A stretch of 64,000 nucleotides of DNA, taken from positions 620,001-684,000 of the forward strand of contig JAETXT010000016.1 in the NCBI GenBank assembly GCA_019188255.1, in the 5' to 3' direction. The DNA comes from Verticillium longisporum. Lineage: Eukaryota; Ascomycota; Sordariomycetes; Glomerellales; Plectosphaerellaceae. The translations under genes and the position numbers were made by a program. The first letter of the stretch is position 1. Every line of letters starts with the position of its first letter. The notes under the pieces were generated by a model. That model was not told where the DNA came from. It did not search any database and was given only the letters and a program-made list of their open reading frames with translations. Of this stretch, positions 59,511-64,000 are shown piece after piece.

Positions 59511-60802
59511 CTACGTCAATCGCCGGCGGTAGACGCCCATCATCCAGCTGGCGCGCAGGACGGCGAGGCCGACGGCCATGCGGATGCTGTCGGCGATGAG
59601 GCTGACCTTGGAGCCGTCGACCTCGTGCCAGTCAATGGGGACCTCGGCGACACGGATGCCGGGGCTGGTGCCGATAACAGCGCCGTCGGCACCGAGGACA
59701 GGGGCGGGGGCGCTCTCGGCGAGGAGGAGCATCTCGATATCGAAGATCCAGCCCTCGGCATGCATGTAGGGGACGACGTGGGGCAGGGCGGCGCGCGTGA
59801 AGAGCTTGAAGCCGCACTGCGTGTCGGCGAGGCGGCTCGTGGCGGGGGCGTGAGGATGGTGAGGACGAGGTGGAACGAGCGCATGAGGAAGTTGCGGACG
59901 AAGGAGCGCTGGACGACGGCGGCCGAGCCGACGAGGTGGGCGCGTGAGCCAATGGCCACGCCGCGGTGGGCGCCGTCGACGACCTCCTCGGCGCCCTCGA
60001 TGAGCTTGCCAAGGTCGCTGAAGCGGGAGGCGCCGTCGGCGTCGGCAAAGAGGACGTACTCGCCGCGGGCGTGGCGCATGCCGTGCGTCACGGCCCCGCC
60101 CTTGCCGCGGTTGGCCGCCAGGCGAACGACGCGCAGCGTGTCGTGGAGGGCGTGCTTACGGGCAAAGGCGAGGGCGACCGAGATGGTGGCGTCGGAGGAG
60201 CCGTCGTCAATGATGAGGATCTCGTAGCCGGTGAGATTGTCGGAGGGGGCGTTCTGGACCCGACGGTGCGGGGAGGGGTGCGCTTGGCCGAGGGGGCGGC
60301 GAGAGGGTCGAGGTAGAGGCAGGGCGGCCAAAGTTGGCATCGAGGTAGGTCACGGCCTCTTCAAGTGCCGGCAAGATGCGTGCCTCCTCGTTGTAGGCAG
60401 GTATGACGACGGTGACGCGGACAGAGGCGGGCTCGATGGTGCCCGAGTCGGGAAGGGGTACGTTGGATGGGTCGGACAGCTTGGTGGCCGTCTCCGAAGC
60501 CTGACGCTCAGCAAGCCAACGGTCGAACCAGCAGGGGAGTGCATGGGTGACTGTGTCGTCCGAGTCCGGGGTTGTCGTGGAGTATGTCTTTTCAGAGGGG
60601 AGCACGGCGCGGGGCTTGGGAGCGACGGCGTGCAGGAGGAGGAGGAGCTGGAGGGGTCGTCAGTGAATGTGTGGAAACAACATTATGGCTGTAAATAGCA
60701 GCTGAAGCTTACGGCGTGGTAGGCGACGAAGAGAAGGGCCACGAAGCCAAGGGCCAGCGCCGGCCACGAGAGGTGGGTGGCGGCGTGCACGATGTCATTC
60801 AT
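59511..60802 (-). CDS. ALG5: dolichyl-phosphate beta-glucosyltransferase, frame broken three times
   Basis: ER membrane GT2 enzyme that makes dolichyl-phosphate glucose for N-glycan assembly. Exons 60802-60713 and 60647-59511. Exon 1 and the start of exon 2 encode the N-terminal membrane anchor (SWPALALGFVALLFVAYHA joined to LLLLLHAV). The GT2 domain shows VTVVIPAYNEE, EILIIDDGSSDAT, RGKGGAVTHGMRHARGEY and the DADGASRFSD metal-binding motif. Three G runs each lack one base: 60292-60296, 60245-60249 and 59844-59848. Adding one base to each gives one continuous frame: linker, then NLTGYEIL; and LTILTP followed by TSRLADTQCGFKLFT. Corrected length 409 residues. The C-terminus contains MHAEGWIFDIEMLLLAE. 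Confidence 0.92.
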
Positions 60803-61469
60803 GGTGATGGCGGTCTTGGCTGTACGTGTGGATGTAAACGAGAAGGCAGTCAAAGGAAGGACGGCTGCACGCCAAATACATCGACTGGGTCGTCACAATG
60901 GCCGTAGCGGACGACCTTGACCTTTGCAACGTTTCGGTTACTAGTGTTGGTGTTGTAGTGAGGAAGAGCTCAGAGGGCTCCAGACCCCAAAGACGGCGAA
61001 CGGCAGGTGGGAGGGAAGCCTCAGACGTCAGACACGAAGACGGAAGGAACAACGTGGAGGGTCTTTCGTGGCGCACGAGGCTGCCCAATCGGCCTTGTTA
61101 CTAGACGCGCTGATGCAGGTCCTCAACGTGTCTCACAGCCTTGCAGCTAGCTATACCACCCGGCCCTTCACAGTACGTACCTTGCGCCCTGGCTCAACAC
61201 CAATATCGCTACCGGGTACGTACCGTACCGTCTTGGGCTTGGCTCTTTCTTCACCCTGTGAATGAGAATGCTTCACCAAGACCTATCATCAACACATGTT
61301 CCCTTTCTTCCGCCATTCACATGGTCATCAAGCAGGCTGAGGAAAATTGTCGAATATATCATTCCTAATTGCGTTCGCAAATCATCTCTAGCTTACATGT
61401 CATGATATGTATCAGCATGATTACAGACAGACAGCTCCATTTCCCCTCTATCATCAACTTTTGATACCG
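60803..61469. other. intergenic gap
   Basis: Between ALG5 and the permease gene, both on the minus strand. ALG5 promoter. No gene supported. Confidence 0.6.
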
Positions 61470-63095
61470 TCATGGCCGGCCCAGCCTGGCTCGAACGTCA
61501 GCTGTCGTCACCTTCTCCCTCTCCACCTCACTGACAATACCTCCTGTTGTCTGAGGTCCCTGGTACCCCTTTCGAGCATGGACGAACCACCGGATGCCCA
61601 CCAGGATGGTGAAGCCACCCCAAATCAACGACGCATAATTCATACTTGCTGCATCCGTAGGCAGAAAATACGGGAAGCAATAAATGACAAACCACACTGT
61701 CATGTACGCACACGCCATGCCATTCACCGCAAATCCAATCCATCCGCGCATGTGGAAAGGCCCGTACGAAATATTCTTTCGTCCCGTTAGCAGGTTCGGC
61801 AGGATCGCAGCCAGATAGGAGCTGCTCGACGTCAAGATGAAACTGCCGACAAGTGCATTGAATGCCGTGGTGCTGCCCACATAAATGGCTCCGAGAATCG
61901 TCACCAGTACCGCCGTCACCAGCGTCGACCGCAGCGGCATGTCCATCCTGCCGTTGACCTCGCCCAGAAACCCTGGCACCGGCGTCGCCCCGTCGCGCGC
62001 CAGCGCCCAGAGCGTCCGTCCGCAGATCATGTACAGGCCCATGAGCGTGAGCCCGATACAGATCATGATAAGCGCCAGAAGGCCTGTGGCCCCGGCCGCT
62101 GATCCAGTGGCTTGTCGGTAGATTTCGGCGATGGGATAAGGTGACTCGAATAAGGCGTCGAGGTCGTTGATGCCGTACATGATGGCCACAAGGTAACAAA
62201 ATCCCGTCACGAAGCCAATACTCATCTGCATGCCGATAGCAATGGGCACGTTGCGGTGTGGCAAGGCAATCTCCTCCGCCAAGTGCGTTGTCGCGTCCAC
62301 GGCCCCCACACTATACGCTCCGTTGAGCATGCCCGCGAGGAAAACGAAGCCATCGGGGTACCCAATATCTGCCGACCACTCCTTCCAGACAAACGAAGAT
62401 GTTGCATGCGGCGGTCTCCCGCCTCGGCCAGGCATAACTGCGACGACGATGACCGTGATGAAGAAACCGCCGAGGATAGCGAAAATGCCAAATTTGTCCA
62501 GTGTTGGCTGCGCCTTGTTGGCTAAACAAACCGCGGCACAAGCGAGCCATGTCGACAGCAGGTACGCAACGAAAACGTGCCATGGCTGCACAACCACGTC
62601 TGGGTGGTTCAGGGCGTACATCTGCACAACGGTGTTGCCAAAGATGGAGGACATGCTCGCCAGCCCCAAGACCCAGGCGAGATAGTTCCACCAGCCGGCG
62701 AAGAAGCCGATTCCACGCCCCCAGCGCCGGCCCGGCGTGACGGATGCCCAGTGATAGACGCCCGCCGACGACGGGATGGCGCTTGCCAGCTCGGCAATGC
62801 TGGCGGCGACGGTCCAGTAACACACGGACACGGCTAGGAACTCGTACAATACGCCAGGCGGGCCGCCGTTAAAAATCGCCACAAGGATGGATCCGCCGAT
62901 GGCAGGCCAGACGTTGCCGACTGTGAGGCCAACGCCGGCGAGGGCTGCCAAGCTAAAGTTGCGTGAGAGCTGCTGGACGTGTCCAGAGGCGTTTATCAGG
63001 TCGACAGAGGCCGTCGTACTGAGGTCGACATGGTTCCCGTTCCTGACTTCGGTCGTGGACTTCGTCTCGTCAATTTTGTCGTCAACGTCGGCCAT
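61470..63095 (-). CDS. APC-family permease (choline/GABA type)
   Basis: Single exon of 541 residues; plasma-membrane transporter of the amino acid/choline family. I chose ATG 63095 (MADVDDKID), which gives a hydrophilic N-terminus of about 45 residues before TM1; the upstream extension is not family-like. Family signatures include LTVGNVWPAIGGSILVAIFNGGPPGVLYEF, here seen in shorter pieces (GNVWPAIGG; NGGPPGVLYE), ASIAELASAIPSSAGVYHWA, GFFAGWWNYLAW, DATTHLAEEIALPHRNVP and GRMDMPLRST. About 12 membrane segments are visible. It resembles fungal choline, GABA and ethanolamine permeases; the substrate cannot be set from sequence alone. The intact long frame contrasts with its disrupted neighbours. 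Confidence 0.9.
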   Translation of the reverse strand: MADVDDKIDETKSTTEVRNGNHVDLSTTASVDLINASGHVQQLSRNFSLAALAGVGLTVGNVWPAIGGSILVAIFNGGPPGVLYEFLAVSVCYWTVAASIAELASAIPSSAGVYHWASVTPGRRWGRGIGFFAGWWNYLAWVLGLASMSSIFGNTVVQMYALNHPDVVVQPWHVFVAYLLSTWLACAAVCLANKAQPTLDKFGIFAILGGFFITVIVVAVMPGRGGRPPHATSSFVWKEWSADIGYPDGFVFLAGMLNGAYSVGAVDATTHLAEEIALPHRNVPIAIGMQMSIGFVTGFCYLVAIMYGINDLDALFESPYPIAEIYRQATGSAAGATGLLALIMICIGLTLMGLYMICGRTLWALARDGATPVPGFLGEVNGRMDMPLRSTLVTAVLVTILGAIYVGSTTAFNALVGSFILTSSSSYLAAILPNLLTGRKNISYGPFHMRGWIGFAVNGMACAYMTVWFVIYCFPYFLPTDAASMNYASLIWGGFTILVGIRWFVHARKGYQGPQTTGGIVSEVEREKVTTADVRARLGRP

Positions 63096-64000
63096 GATCT
63101 CAATTTTCCAACATATACTTCGTCCGCGCAATTGATGGGAGAGGGGATGATATCAGTGTCGAATAGCGGGGGGCCGATGCACATCTTGTATCCCCTCACG
63201 CTGCCCCCGGACCCAGGCCAAGTAGACAATGTAACGGTAGCCAACCATATTGTCCTACCCCAAGATAACGATGCTGGCTCACTGTAGTCCAGTGTCGATC
63301 TTCGGGCCAGCCACGGTCCTGCCTGTCCGAGACTAAGGCACGAGCGGCCACGCCTTGCCAAGTCGAAGCAGAAACGTCCCGTGAAAGGAGACTGTCGGGC
63401 AGAGGCCCCTTTTGAATCCTGGTTTATCTGCAGCCCCTTGGTGGCCAAGCAGAAGAAGGATCCCCGTCATGTCCAATGAGAGCCGATGACAGCCCCGGAT
63501 CTTCAATCTCATTGAAATGCCGGATTGCCCGATAGCAAGGCGAGGGGAGATACGGAGCGGACGGCCTTCGGGTGCAATTTGCCTTTCGGTCCCGGAGCCG
63601 GAGAGGGGCGGTTTGCCGGGCTTGTGCATCGTCTTATCCTCTCTCTGTGCATCAGCGCCAGCACAGTCGCAGATCACGCCAGTTCGTGCTCGCCTTGCAT
63701 GAGGTCCCCATCGCCACCGACTCGCATCCAATATACTTTGCAACCTATCGATATGCGCTCTTCAGCCCAGCCCCAGAGCGTGGTCCAGCCCTCTGCACTC
63801 ACTGTTCTAACCTGCATTGGCCCCCGCAAGCGAACCATGAGACCCAGCCCGGGCCTGCCTTGACTGCTGGTCCTCTCTCTACTCTATTCTGCTGCCCACA
63901 TCATCCGAGATGAGGGTAGCATCGTCGACGCAGCCTGTCGCGAAACCACGCAACACCCACCATGTTTTCATTGTCCCTTCAACTGCATGCTTCATTTAAT
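63096..64000. other. intergenic, permease promoter side
   Basis: No supportable gene; several short overlapping frames without family-like content. The permease promoter should be within it. Confidence 0.55.

Overview
This is a stretch of nuclear DNA from a filamentous ascomycete. Genes carry short spliceosomal introns (about 46-70 nt, GT...CTGAC/CTAAC...AG), intergenic gaps reach several kb, and the gene set is Pezizomycotina-like: Clr2 silencing factor, a fungal A1-type peptidase-like receptor, a choline/GABA-type permease, a mitochondrial PPR protein and a seven-TM orphan receptor. Sordariomycetes, perhaps Hypocreales, is my best guess; I could not test it by search.

Layout. 2-4 kb: TAH18 diflavin reductase (+). 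4.5-7.2 kb: membrane-anchored, catalytically dead aspartic-peptidase-like protein (-). 11.3-13.7 kb: secreted Ser/Thr/Pro-rich repeat protein with a GPI-like tail (+). 15.9-19.4 kb: F-box/WD/UIM protein like yeast Ufo1 (-). 19.4-26.2 kb: a long region without a supportable gene. 26.2-27.4 kb: zinc-ribbon protein with an internal TAG (+). 28.5-30.5 kb: clr2 (-). 31.5-33.0 kb: seven-TM protein (-). 34.8-35.8 kb: NSE1 (+). 36.8-38.1 kb: orphan single-pass membrane protein (+). 38.5-40.2 kb: BRE2 (-). 40.4-40.9 kb: AIG2-like remnant (-). 41.4-42.8 kb: MME1-like mitochondrial carrier (-). 43.4-44.0 kb: IMP2 (-). 44.7-45.8 kb: eIF2-alpha (-), divergent from BUB3 at 46.4-47.7 kb (+). 48.0-49.5 kb: AT-hook-like orphan (-). 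50.4-51.7 kb: aldo/keto reductase (-). 53.4-56.5 kb: PPR protein (+). 57.4-59.0 kb: ERG1 (+), convergent with ALG5 at 59.5-60.8 kb (-). 61.5-63.1 kb: APC-family permease (-).

The genes are mostly unrelated housekeeping functions: chromatin and chromosome maintenance (clr2, BRE2, NSE1, BUB3), mitochondrial function (MME1, IMP2, PPR), ER lipid and glycan synthesis (ERG1, ALG5), translation (eIF2-alpha) and Fe-S assembly (TAH18). I see no biosynthetic cluster, no transposon, no tRNA and no CRISPR.

The most striking signal is systematic. From about 39 kb to 60 kb at least eight conserved genes, several of them essential in yeast, are each broken by loss of one base, nearly always in a run of C on the coding strand; ALG5 has three such breaks. 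Two further genes carry one in-frame stop inside conserved sequence. The simplest reading is a consensus error in the assembly (homopolymer under-calling), which would make naive gene models here wrong. Real decay or recoding is the alternative. A palindromic 13-mer, TAGGTACCTAGGT, recurs in three intergenic gaps and is the best candidate for an undescribed element.
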